A stretch of DNA of 64,000 nt. Origin: Macrococcus armenti. Lineage in GTDB: Bacteria > Bacillota > Bacilli > Staphylococcales > Staphylococcaceae. The DNA is taken from assembly GCF_020097135.1 (NCBI RefSeq), contig NZ_CP083608.1, positions 992,001 through 1,056,000 of the forward strand, written 5' to 3'. The notes below the pieces were generated by a model. It did no database searches, was not told the DNA's origin, and saw only the letters and a list, made by a program, of their open reading frames with translations. Shown here one piece after another: positions 41,330-47,886 of the stretch. The position numbers and the translations under genes are program-made. The stretch's first letter is position 1, and each line of letters begins with the position of its first letter.

Positions 41330-41479
41330 TTATTTTGTTTCACGATGTAAAGTGTATTTTTTTAATCTAGGGCAGTATTTCATTAATTCAATACGCTCAG
41401 GATTATTTCTTTTATTTTTTTTCGTAATATAGTTTCTATCTCCACATTCTGTACAAGCTAAAGTAATATTTACTCTCAT
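41330..41479 (-). CDS. rpmG: 50S ribosomal protein L33
   Basis: 49-residue L33 ([20 protein letters not shown] then ...HRETK). Cys9 and Cys12 form a CxxC, but the second pair reads YCPRL, so only three of the four zinc ligands of the zinc form remain (Cys36 present, position 39 is Leu). AGGAGTG is upstream of the ATG. It lies 26 bases downstream of the CobW-family gene on the same strand, so it should share the Zur-box promoter. Zinc-sparing L33 paralogues are known under Zur control in Bacillus. Confidence 0.9.
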   Translation of the reverse strand: MRVNITLACTECGDRNYITKKNKRNNPERIELMKYCPRLKKYTLHRETK

Positions 41480-41505
41480 TTTGTTCACTCCTATAATAAT
41501 TTGTT

Positions 41506-42699
41506 TTAGTTTAATATAATATCAGGGTTTGTTTCTGCTACCGTAAATTGAGGTAGGGGATCATTAAATGTTGCCCAGTCCATCTTCATTTCTTTATCTG
41601 TTAATAAACAGTTGTCAAGGTCAGATGTTATTTGCTGTTGATTCATTTCGATACCGATAAATACGATTTCTGTCTGACGGTCACCGTATTCATCCCATCT
41701 CTCTTTAAGCGTAGGGTCTTCTTTCATTTCCAGAGCGATGTCATCTTCACTTAACGTTGCAATCCATTCACCAGCACCTTGAATCTGCATCGAATTGCCG
41801 GCCTGACTGATCAAACCGCACATATCATTACGAGATGCAAGCCAGAAGAATCCTTTAGATCGAATAACATCAAGTGAGAAGTTTTCAAGAAAATGCATAA
41901 AACGTTCAGGATGGAAAGGACGTTTTCTTCTATACACAAATGAGCCAATACCATATTCTTCAGTTTCCGGTGTATGCTCGTTATTTAATTCTTTCAACCA
42001 TCCAGCACTTTGAGATGCTTTTTCAAAGTCAAATAACTTCGTGTTTAAAATTTTATCCATCTCAATTTTTGAGTGATCTGTCTCATAAATGAGTGCATCT
42101 GGGTTTAACTGATGAATTAATGCACGTAGTTCTTTAACATCTTCTTCATGCACTAAATCTGTTTTATTTAACAGAATAACATTTGCAAATTCAATTTGAT
42201 CAATTAATAAGTCAATGACTTCACGCGTATCATGCTCATCATTTGCCATCTGGCGTTCAAGCAGCGATTCACCTGATGCATAATCATCCCAGAATCTATT
42301 CGCATCAACAACTGTAACCATCGTATCTAATACTGTATTTTCACTTAAGTTTATACCAAGCACTTCATCGTTTAATGTTAACGTTTGAGCTACCGGTAAA
42401 GGTTCAGAAATGCCTGTTGATTCAATAACGATATAATCTAGTTCTGAGGCTTTAATTAATTTATCAATTTCAATTAGCAAATCTTCACGCAACGTACAAC
42501 ATATACAACCATTTTGTAACTGTACCATTTTTTCATCTGTACGTGACATATTTACTAAGTCAGCGTCAACATTAATCTCGCTCATGTCATTTACGATGAC
42601 ACCTACGCGTTTATCTTCATTATTCATTAATATATGATTGAGTAATGTTGTTTTTCCGCTTCCTAGAAAGCCACTTAATACTGTAATAGGGACTTTCAA
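41506..42699 (-). CDS. CobW/COG0523-family zinc chaperone GTPase (YciC/ZagA-like)
   Basis: 397-residue G3E GTPase that hands zinc to client enzymes under starvation in Bacillus (ZagA). Walker A is [13 protein letters not shown] near residue 10, the conserved metal-binding GCICCTLR near 66, Walker [11 protein letters not shown] and the base motif [10 protein letters not shown]-terminal CobW_C domain follows ([13 protein letters not shown] near 265). I choose TTG 42699 because GGAGG lies 8 bases upstream and the family begins at [15 protein letters not shown]; the reading to 42753 runs through the Zur box. Co-transcribed with rpmG. Confidence 0.88.
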   Translation of the reverse strand: MKVPITVLSGFLGSGKTTLLNHILMNNEDKRVGVIVNDMSEINVDADLVNMSRTDEKMVQLQNGCICCTLREDLLIEIDKLIKASELDYIVIESTGISEPLPVAQTLTLNDEVLGINLSENTVLDTMVTVVDANRFWDDYASGESLLERQMANDEHDTREVIDLLIDQIEFANVILLNKTDLVHEEDVKELRALIHQLNPDALIYETDHSKIEMDKILNTKLFDFEKASQSAGWLKELNNEHTPETEEYGIGSFVYRRKRPFHPERFMHFLENFSLDVIRSKGFFWLASRNDMCGLISQAGNSMQIQGAGEWIATLSEDDIALEMKEDPTLKERWDEYGDRQTEIVFIGIEMNQQQITSDLDNCLLTDKEMKMDWATFNDPLPQFTVAETNPDIILN

Positions 42700-42716
42700 A
42701 TGTACAACCTCCAATT

Positions 42717-42729
42717 CGTAATCATTACG
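42717..42729. promoter_or_regulatory. Zur box of the cobW-like/rpmG operon
   Basis: CGTAATCATTACG is a perfect 13-base palindrome. It sits between the -10 (42742-42737) and the ribosome site (42712-42708) of the minus-strand gene. It is the same core as at 42863 and 46125. Confidence 0.8.
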
Positions 42730-42736
42730 TTTTACT

Positions 42737-42765
42737 ATGATATATGTTTTCATTCATTTTGTAAA
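42737..42765 (-). promoter_or_regulatory. Promoter of the cobW-like gene
   Basis: Minus strand TTTACA (42765-42760), 17 bases, TATCAT (42742-42737). Confidence 0.65.
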
Positions 42766-42826
42766 GCATATTTCAATAAATTTATGAATTAATTTTTTAT
42801 TCTTATATCATTGTATTTATTAACTG

Positions 42827-42855
42827 TTGCAATTTATTTGGATTGAGTATAGAAT
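42827..42855 (+). promoter_or_regulatory. Promoter of the adcA-like/rpsN operon
   Basis: TTGCAA (42827-42832), 17 bases, TAGAAT (42850-42855), followed at once by the Zur box. Confidence 0.6.
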
Positions 42856-42862
42856 ATTAAAA

Positions 42863-42875
42863 CGTAACGATTACG
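42863..42875. promoter_or_regulatory. Zur box of the adcA-like gene
   Basis: CGTAACGATTACG matches the cobW box with one arm mismatch. It starts 8 bases after the -10, so a bound repressor would cover the transcription start. Confidence 0.78.
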
Positions 42876-42892
42876 AAATAGGAGATGAAGCA

Positions 42893-43861
42893 ATGAAGAA
42901 GTATTTTTCATTATTATTAGTAGCGATGTTAGTTTTATTAGCTGCTTGTGGAAGTAAAGAAGAAAAAAGTGATGGCAAGTTAAAGGTATATACGACAGTA
43001 TTTCCTTATAAAAGTATTATTGAGCAAATTGGTGGTGACCATGTAGATGTTACATCTATTTACCCACAAGGCATTGATATCCATTCATTCGAACCAACAC
43101 AAAAGGATACAATGCGAATTGCAAAATCTGACTTATTTATTTATTCAGGTGAGGCTTTAGATGCTGTGGGTGGAAAGATAGATAAAGTTGTTAAGGATAA
43201 AACAAAAGTAGTCGCACTTGATAAAGCGATTAAAGAATCAGATATGATTGCTGGTGAAGCACATGATCATGATCACGAAGGACATGGCCACGATCATGAA
43301 GCACATGAAGATGAACACGATCACGAAGGTCATGATCACGGGGCACATGACCCACATATTTGGTTAGATCCTGTATTAAACAAAGCATTTGCGAAACAAA
43401 TAAAAGATGAATTAATCGCAAAAGATAAAGCAAATGAAAAAGTATACGAAGAAAACTATAAAAAGCTAATTAAAGATTTAGACGAAATCGATATGGAAAT
43501 GAAGAAAGTAACAAAAAATAAAAAACATGATACAGTATTCATTTCTCACGATTCATTAGGATATTTAGCACACCGTTACGGATTTAAGCAAGAAGGTGTT
43601 TCTGGTATGAATAACGAAGAACCATCTCAAAGTGATATTATTAATATGATTAATAATATTGATAAAACAAAAGCTTCTGTTATTTTATATGAACAGAACA
43701 TTCCGACAAAAACAGCAGACATCATCAAAGATAAAACAAAAATTGAAACAGCAAAGTTTCATAATTTAGCTGTTTTAACGAAAGACGATAAAAAAGATGT
43801 AACATATCAGGACTTAATGAAAGAAAATATTAAATCAATTGATAAAGCATTAAACAATTAA
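42893..43861 (+). CDS. Zinc ABC transporter substrate-binding lipoprotein (AdcA/ZnuA-like)
   Basis: 322-residue lipoprotein, lipobox LLAAC (Cys20). Cluster A-I fold with metal ligands expected in DIHSFEPTQ (near residue 65), [19 protein letters not shown] and an acidic residue near LYEQN. A His/Asp/Glu-rich loop of about 33 residues ([10 protein letters not shown] onwards, near 124-156) marks zinc over manganese specificity. It lacks the C-terminal ZinT-type domain that AdcA of many staphylococci and streptococci carries; that domain is a separate gene at 45368. No permease or ATPase gene is adjacent, so the partners must be elsewhere. GGAG precedes ATG 42893. rpsN follows by 15 bases. Confidence 0.88.
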   Translation: MKKYFSLLLVAMLVLLAACGSKEEKSDGKLKVYTTVFPYKSIIEQIGGDHVDVTSIYPQGIDIHSFEPTQKDTMRIAKSDLFIYSGEALDAVGGKIDKVVKDKTKVVALDKAIKESDMIAGEAHDHDHEGHGHDHEAHEDEHDHEGHDHGAHDPHIWLDPVLNKAFAKQIKDELIAKDKANEKVYEENYKKLIKDLDEIDMEMKKVTKNKKHDTVFISHDSLGYLAHRYGFKQEGVSGMNNEEPSQSDIINMINNIDKTKASVILYEQNIPTKTADIIKDKTKIETAKFHNLAVLTKDDKKDVTYQDLMKENIKSIDKALNN

Positions 43862-43875
43862 TAAGGAGAGATTAT

Positions 43876-44145
43876 TTGGCTAAAAAATCAAAAATTGCAA
43901 AAGAACTTAAAAGACAGGAACTTGTAGAAAAATATAAAGAACAACGTGCTGCACTAAAAGCTGCAGGGGATTACACAGCATTAAGTAAGCTCCCACGAGA
44001 TTCTTCTCCGTCAAGATTGACTAGCCGTTGCCAAATGACAGGAAGACCGCGTGGTGTATATCGTAAGTTTGGACTATCACGTATCGCTTTAAGAGAGCTT
44101 GCACATAAAGGGCAATTACCTGGTGTAAAAAAAGCAAGTTGGTAA
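43876..44145 (+). CDS. rpsN: 30S ribosomal protein S14, zinc-independent form
   Basis: 89-residue S14 of the long cysteine-free type ([20 protein letters not shown], ending LPGVKKASW); only one Cys and no CxxC pairs. In Bacillus such a paralogue replaces the zinc-bound S14 under starvation and is Zur-controlled. Here it follows the zinc binding-protein gene by 15 bases. The start is TTG with AAGGAGAG upstream. Confidence 0.92.
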   Translation: MAKKSKIAKELKRQELVEKYKEQRAALKAAGDYTALSKLPRDSSPSRLTSRCQMTGRPRGVYRKFGLSRIALRELAHKGQLPGVKKASW

Positions 44146-44160
44146 AACGATTGAACATCA

Positions 44161-44197
44161 ATACCCCGAACAATAACGAAGTTATTGTTCGGGGTAT
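44161..44197 (+). terminator. Terminator after rpsN
   Basis: ATACCCCGAACAATAAC-gaa-GTTATTGTTCGGGGTAT followed by TGTTTT. Confidence 0.82.
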
Positions 44198-44219
44198 TGT
44201 TTTGCATCCGCGCGTCATA

Positions 44220-44228
44220 TGGTATAAT
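44220..44228 (+). promoter_or_regulatory. Extended -10 promoter of the Nudix-like gene
   Basis: TGGTATAAT, a TGn-extended -10, with TTTTGC at about 17 bases upstream. No Zur-type palindrome is nearby. Confidence 0.6.
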
Positions 44229-44260
44229 ATTATGAACATAAGTGACAAGGGAGTATTGAA

Positions 44261-44674
44261 ATGAAAGATAAAATTACAGCTTCATTGCTGATTACAACTG
44301 AAGATAAAATATTAATTCAGGATACTGGCAATAAAGAAATGAAACTGCCAGGTATCGTTAAAAAAGGTCAGCATACGATAAAGCAAACAGCAGAACAGTT
44401 TGCACGTAAGTTGAATAAAAACATAAAAGTAGGCGGTATTTTATTTGTTGTAGAGGAAAAAAAGACTTTTAAAGGTTTTATCTTTGAATCACGAGTTCAT
44501 GATACAGCATTTGTATTTAATACGAGAAATAATGAAACATTTAAAGTGAGCCATCCTTATGCATGGCTTGATTTTGAACATTTGGATCAACTCGATATTG
44601 CTGACGAATTAAAACAGTTGATCATTTCAAATCAAGTGATTAAATCAAGTGTTCCATTAATAAATATACATTAG
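44261..44674 (+). CDS. Hypothetical protein, possible degenerate Nudix fold
   Basis: 137-residue soluble protein. The beginning (ITASLLITTEDKILIQDTGNKEMKLPGIVKKGQHT) resembles the first strands of a Nudix hydrolase. The catalytic GxxxxxExxxxxxxREUxEE box is not preserved (the helix reads HTIKQTAEQFARKLNKN), so it is probably inactive or a different fold. AAGGGAG precedes the ATG. It has its own promoter and is followed after 9 bases by a VOC-family gene. Confidence 0.6.
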   Translation: MKDKITASLLITTEDKILIQDTGNKEMKLPGIVKKGQHTIKQTAEQFARKLNKNIKVGGILFVVEEKKTFKGFIFESRVHDTAFVFNTRNNETFKVSHPYAWLDFEHLDQLDIADELKQLIISNQVIKSSVPLINIH

Positions 44675-44683
44675 GAGAGCGTT

Positions 44684-45064
44684 ATGAGTAATTACTGGCT
44701 GAATTTACCTGTGCGTAATGTAGCACAAGCACTTAATTTTTACCGAGCAATCGGTTTTGAAATTATTGAAGAACGAAGTAACAATGAAACGATTGGAGCA
44801 TTTAAAATCGGTGATCAGACAATTTGTGTCTTTCGAAATGATATACTTGAAGGTTTTATAGGCACTGAAGTAAAAAGTATTTCTGATAAGCCGGAAATGA
44901 TCGTTTCATTTAATTTTTCTAATAATGAGTCAGTAGATGTATTAAATCATTCTGTGAAAACTGCAGGGGGAAGTGTACTTGCTGAACCATCGATGAAAAA
45001 TGGTTATTATGGCATGATGTTCACTGACTTAGATGGACATTATTTTAATGTGATTGTGATGTGA
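44684..45064 (+). CDS. VOC/glyoxalase-bleomycin-resistance family protein
   Basis: 126-residue vicinal-oxygen-chelate protein with two beta-alpha-beta-beta units: WLNLPVRNVAQALNFYRAIGFE at the start and PSMKNGYYGMMFTDLDGHYFNVIVM at the end, the second typical of VOC proteins. Such proteins bind a metal or small molecule; no specific substrate can be assigned. AGGAGAG precedes the ATG. It overlaps the next gene by 4 bases. Confidence 0.8.
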   Translation: MSNYWLNLPVRNVAQALNFYRAIGFEIIEERSNNETIGAFKIGDQTICVFRNDILEGFIGTEVKSISDKPEMIVSFNFSNNESVDVLNHSVKTAGGSVLAEPSMKNGYYGMMFTDLDGHYFNVIVM

Positions 45065-45318
45065 AGATAGAAATGTATAAAAGAATCTTATTTGTAATTT
45101 TTGTCTTATGTCTTATTTTGCTTTATTTTATACCATCTATTAATGGGAGAGGGCAGATTAATCTTTATGTAAAACTACTGCTATATGCGTTAACATTGCT
45201 TGGTTTATATATGAGCATGCTAATAGGTCATGTGAAATCACGTAAAGTCTATACGAGTTTATTTGTAGTCTTGACTGCAGTAATACTATTAATGCATACA
45301 TTTAATGTTTGGTTATAA
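45061..45318 (+). CDS. Small integral membrane protein (about 85 aa, three helices)
   Basis: Three predicted transmembrane helices: KRILFVIFVLCLILLYFIP, LLLYALTLLGLYMSMLIG and YTSLFVVLTAVILLMHTF, with short loops. No recognised family. GTG 45061 overlaps the VOC stop (GTGA); ATG 45073 is an alternative with no better ribosome site. Third gene of a small operon beginning at 44261. Confidence 0.6.
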   Translation: MKIEMYKRILFVIFVLCLILLYFIPSINGRGQINLYVKLLLYALTLLGLYMSMLIGHVKSRKVYTSLFVVLTAVILLMHTFNVWL

Positions 45319-45327
45319 TTATATACG

Positions 45328-45361
45328 AACAACCCCGAATTCATATGAATTCGGGGTTGTT
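45328..45361. terminator. Bidirectional terminator, 34-base perfect palindrome
   Basis: Arms AACAACCCCGAATTCAT and complement, flanked by T-rich sequence at 45361-45367. It serves the operon above and convergent zinT. Confidence 0.87.
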
Positions 45362-45367
45362 TTATTA

Positions 45368-46108
45368 TTAATGCGCTAACATTTCTTCCTTAACTTCATT
45401 TGCACTTAAATCATCTGGATAATATGTTGGCCAGTTTTCAAGTTCTTTGAGTAGTTCTGCTCTGTCATCACCCATGTAAATGTGGAAGTGAAGTGCTCTT
45501 TCTGGTGCAATAATATGATCGCTGAACTGAATAAATTTAGGTGCTTTATCATCGCCTGATACACGCTTAAATATATAACGTACGCCACGATTTCCTTTTT
45601 CATATGTCAGAATCTCTTTACCATCGTATTCGTATTCACCTTTATGCTTTTCACCATTTTGTGTAAATGTTATTTCTTTTTCACCAATTTTAATATGTGA
45701 TACATCTGTTTTATAACCAGTTGTATAATAAGATTTTACATCTTCAGCAGACTTTTTCTGATCTTCTGCTTTATGCTCAAAAACTTCATCAAGTGTACCA
45801 TCTTTTAAAAATGGATAAACAGATTGCCAGCTACCTTCCCAATCTGTTAATTTTCTATCTTTAACTGCTGAATCATCGAAGTATCCTTCATAAACTTTTT
45901 TATCAGCATCACTCATGTGATGGCCATGGTCATGTTCATGCTTATGATCGTGTTTGTGGTCATGTTCATGTACGCTGTTTTCATCTTTTTTATGTTCGTG
46001 TTGCTCTGTTTGAGTTTTCTTTGCTTCATTTTTATCTTTGTCCTGGTTACAGCCTGAAAGTAGAACTGATAAAGTAATTGCTGAACCGATTATAAAAGGC
46101 TTTTTCAT
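45368..46108 (-). CDS. zinT: ZinT-family zinc-binding lipoprotein
   Basis: 246-residue lipoprotein: signal peptide and lipobox LLSGC (Cys20), a His-rich stretch (HEHDHKHDHKHEHDHGHH near residues 47-64), then a complete ZinT lipocalin-like domain (DWEGSWQSVYPFLKDG, TTGYKTDVSHIKI, GVRYIFKR, ending RALHFHIYMGDD and NWPTYYPDDLSANEVKEEM). ZinT helps AdcA/ZnuA gather zinc. In many Firmicutes it is fused to AdcA; here it is free and anchored by its own lipid. ATG 46108 is preceded by GGAG; TTG 46123 would place the start in the Zur box. Confidence 0.88.
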   Translation of the reverse strand: MKKPFIIGSAITLSVLLSGCNQDKDKNEAKKTQTEQHEHKKDENSVHEHDHKHDHKHEHDHGHHMSDADKKVYEGYFDDSAVKDRKLTDWEGSWQSVYPFLKDGTLDEVFEHKAEDQKKSAEDVKSYYTTGYKTDVSHIKIGEKEITFTQNGEKHKGEYEYDGKEILTYEKGNRGVRYIFKRVSGDDKAPKFIQFSDHIIAPERALHFHIYMGDDRAELLKELENWPTYYPDDLSANEVKEEMLAH

Positions 46109-46121
46109 ATTTTTAATCTCC

Positions 46122-46140
46122 AATCGTAATTATTACGATT
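46122..46140. promoter_or_regulatory. Zur box of zinT
   Basis: AATCGTAATTATTACGATT is a perfect 19-base palindrome about one base T, the best of three such boxes in this cluster. Confidence 0.85.
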
Positions 46141-46143
46141 TAA

Positions 46144-46172
46144 ATAATACTTTAATTTATTTTATTCGTCAA
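46144..46172 (-). promoter_or_regulatory. Promoter of zinT
   Basis: Minus strand TTGACG (46172-46167), 17 bases, TATTAT (46149-46144), with the Zur box immediately downstream. Confidence 0.72.
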
Positions 46173-46214
46173 TGAAATATTTATGGTAATATGAATAAAT
46201 GAGGTGGAGTAAAC

Positions 46215-46355
46215 ATGAAATTAACATTAGTTTTTAGTTATGTATTGATTTTATTCATTTTGAGATATGGTGTTGAACTTATAAATGACCAAGTAACGTT
46301 ATTTTTACTTATAGCAGGGTTGGCAATTTTCGGATTTTCGAATAGAAAGAAATGA
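46215..46355 (+). CDS. Hypothetical 46-residue membrane protein
   Basis: GAGGTGG sits 6 bases before the ATG; stop TGA at 46353. The product has two hydrophobic helices, TLVFSYVLILFILRYGVEL and VTLFLLIAGLAIFGF, with a short NDQ turn and a basic tail NRKK. It is divergent from zinT, whose promoter region it shares. No family recognised. Confidence 0.6.
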   Translation: MKLTLVFSYVLILFILRYGVELINDQVTLFLLIAGLAIFGFSNRKK

Positions 46356-46431
46356 GAAATACAAGGTTTCAATGATTACTGTTATACATTATCGGGTATT
46401 GAGAGGTATAGAACAGTAAGGGGATAGTAAG

Positions 46432-46500
46432 ATGAAAGAAACTAAGAAAAAAGATCATAAAGATATATTAGAGCAAGTAAAAATTATATTAGGTAAATGA
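46432..46500 (+). CDS. Candidate micro-ORF (22 aa) upstream of a strong terminator
   Basis: ATG preceded by AAGGGGAT, stop TGA, then directly a terminator. The peptide is charged (MKETKKKDHKDILEQVKIIL, then GK), with a basic start and an amphipathic C-terminal half. It could be a translated peptide or part of a small RNA of about 100-150 bases. Evidence is limited to the ribosome site and the terminator. Confidence 0.4.
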   Translation: MKETKKKDHKDILEQVKIILGK

Positions 46501-46531
46501 AAAAGTCACCAGAATGTCTGGTGACTTTTTT
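46501..46531. terminator. Bidirectional terminator between the micro-ORF and lexA
   Basis: AAAAGTCACCAGA-atg-TCTGGTGACTTTT with T run; serves both the plus-strand micro-ORF and minus-strand lexA. Confidence 0.85.
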
Positions 46532-46557
46532 GATTATTCATATTGACTCGTTACAAT

Positions 46558-47178
46558 CTAAAACTCTCTAAAGAGGCCGACAACTTTTCCTAAAACAGTA
46601 ACAGCATCTAAGTAAATTGGATCCATAGATGGGTTTTCAGGTTGTAGTCTGTATCTGTTATTTTCTTTAAAGAATCGCTTCACTGTAGCTTCATCATCTT
46701 CAGTCATGGCAACGATAATATCACCATTTTCGGCAATTGATTGACGTCTGACGATGACTTTATCACCATCTAATATACCAGCTTCTATCATACTTTCACC
46801 AACGACTTCTAAAATAAAAATATCGCTATTATGACTTGAAGTAAAATGGGCAGGGAGCGGGAAATATTCTTCTACATTTTCAATAGCGGTGATTGGAATA
46901 CCAGCTGTTACTTTACCGATAACTGGTACGTGTATCGTCGCTTCAGAAAAATTTTCAGTAGCATCTGTTGAAACAATCTCAATTGCACGAGGCTTCGTAG
47001 GGTCACGTTTAATATATCCTTTTTCTTCAAGTCTGGATAAATGACCATGAACAGTTGAGCTCGACGCTAAACCAACTGCTTCACCAATTTCTCTAACGCT
47101 AGGGGGATAGCCTTTAGTTGATACAATATGTTTTAAATATTCATATATTTCTTCTTGTCTTTTTGTAAGTTCTCTCAT
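46558..47178 (-). CDS. lexA: SOS repressor LexA
   Basis: 206-residue repressor of the DNA-damage response. The winged helix at 1-65 contains [25 protein letters not shown]. The autocleavage Ala-Gly is in [10 protein letters not shown] near residue 92, the catalytic Ser in VGESMIEAG near 129 and the Lys in [10 protein letters not shown] near 167. ATG 47178 is the family start; the in-frame GTG 47190 is too near GGAG. Divergent from sosA across a shared operator region. Confidence 0.95.
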   Translation of the reverse strand: MRELTKRQEEIYEYLKHIVSTKGYPPSVREIGEAVGLASSSTVHGHLSRLEEKGYIKRDPTKPRAIEIVSTDATENFSEATIHVPVIGKVTAGIPITAIENVEEYFPLPAHFTSSHNSDIFILEVVGESMIEAGILDGDKVIVRRQSIAENGDIIVAMTEDDEATVKRFFKENNRYRLQPENPSMDPIYLDAVTVLGKVVGLFREF

Positions 47179-47213
47179 TATATTAAACACTCCTTATATG
47201 TGGTGTTAATTGT

Positions 47214-47242
47214 ATTATAGCATATACGTTCGTATGTAACAA
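47214..47242 (-). promoter_or_regulatory. lexA promoter
   Basis: Minus strand TTGTTA (47242-47237), 17 bases, TATAAT (47219-47214). LexA box 1 overlaps the -35. Confidence 0.75.
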
Positions 47243-47253
47243 ACATTTGTTCG
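47240..47253. promoter_or_regulatory. LexA box 1
   Basis: CAAACATTTGTTCG; on the minus strand CGAACAAATGTTTG, one base off the Gram-positive SOS consensus CGAAC-N4-GTTCG. Confidence 0.78.
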
Positions 47254-47261
47254 TGTTTTTG

Positions 47262-47290
47262 TTGACATAGAACAAGTGTTCTGTTAAAGT
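47262..47290 (+). promoter_or_regulatory. sosA promoter
   Basis: TTGACA (47262-47267), 17 bases, TAAAGT (47285-47290). LexA box 2 fills the spacer. Confidence 0.7.
47269..47282. promoter_or_regulatory. LexA box 2
   Basis: AGAACAAGTGTTCT, symmetric GAAC-N4-GTTC between the -35 and -10 of sosA. Confidence 0.8.
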
Positions 47291-47297
47291 GTAAATA

Positions 47298-47311
47298 CAA
47301 ACAAATGTTCT
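47298..47311. promoter_or_regulatory. LexA box 3
   Basis: CAAACAAATGTTCT, one arm imperfect; it ends directly at the AGGAGG of sosA, downstream of the -10. Confidence 0.7.
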
Positions 47312-47325
47312 AGGAGGAATTTAAT

Positions 47326-47547
47326 ATGACAATTAGAATTTCTAAGGAATTTATGCTATGTTTCGTATTATTTTTGATGATCTCAGTCTTTACTATATTA
47401 TATATCGAACAATCAAAAGCAATTTATTATAACGATGCACCGGGATTTACAGAACAAATAGGGGAACAGGATCAAACGAAGCTACCCCATTCGGACGTGT
47501 ATCACGATCCAGTATCAAATGGTGAAGTATTAGGTGTTGTAAATTAA
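47326..47547 (+). CDS. sosA: SOS-induced cell division inhibitor SosA
   Basis: 73-residue membrane peptide with one N-terminal transmembrane helix (FMLCFVLFLMISVFTILYIE) and an extracellular C-terminal part ending LGVVN. In Staphylococcus SosA blocks division after DNA damage and is degraded through its C-terminus. Size, topology, divergence from lexA and three LexA boxes support the call; sequence similarity is modest. AGGAGG precedes the ATG. Confidence 0.83.
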   Translation: MTIRISKEFMLCFVLFLMISVFTILYIEQSKAIYYNDAPGFTEQIGEQDQTKLPHSDVYHDPVSNGEVLGVVN

Positions 47548-47566
47548 CTCTATTTTATATTGGATT

Positions 47567-47601
47567 ACGAGTGAAGCCAGTTGGTTTCACTCGTTTTTTT
47601 T
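47567..47601 (+). terminator. Terminator after sosA
   Basis: ACGAGTGAA-gccagttggt-TTCACTCGT with T8. Confidence 0.83.
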
Positions 47602-47631
47602 GGTATCTTTATAATGAAAGGAATGAATTCA

Positions 47632-47865
47632 ATGTTAGATGAAAAAAAAATAAAACGTATCAATGAATTAGCAAATAAAAAGAAAACAGTAGGATTAACA
47701 GAAGAAGAAGGTAAAGAACAAACAAAGTTAAGAAAAGAATATTTACAGTCATTCCGTCATTCCTTCAAGAAGACAATTGAAAATACTACAGTAATTGACC
47801 CGGAAGGTAATGATGTAACACCTGAAAAATTAAAAAATATTCAGAAACAAAATAAATTAAAATAA
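47632..47865 (+). CDS. DUF896 family protein (YnzC-like)
   Basis: 77-residue cytosolic helical protein matching the DUF896/YnzC family: KIKRINELANKKKTVGLTEE near the start, RKEYLQSFRHSFKKT and the conserved IDPEGNDVTPEKL near residue 58. In Bacillus ynzC belongs to the SOS-linked yneA operon. I use ATG 47632, after AAAGGAATG; the reading from 47581 begins in the sosA terminator. No LexA box lies directly upstream. Confidence 0.87.
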   Translation: MLDEKKIKRINELANKKKTVGLTEEEGKEQTKLRKEYLQSFRHSFKKTIENTTVIDPEGNDVTPEKLKNIQKQNKLK

Positions 47866-47886
47866 TCAATAGATAGGAGAATTTTT

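Noticed and set aside
43257-43350. Tandem GATCACGA-like repeats as a DNA repeat array or CRISPR
   Set aside because: They encode the His/Asp-rich zinc loop; unit lengths vary and there are no spacers.
43230-43433. Minus-strand reading frame rich in His, Arg, Asp and Leu
   Set aside because: It is the antisense shadow of the His-rich loop of the AdcA-like gene and has no start signals.
45328-45361. 34-base perfect palindrome as a possible recombination or attachment site
   Set aside because: It lies between convergent gene ends with T-rich flanks, as expected for a bidirectional terminator.
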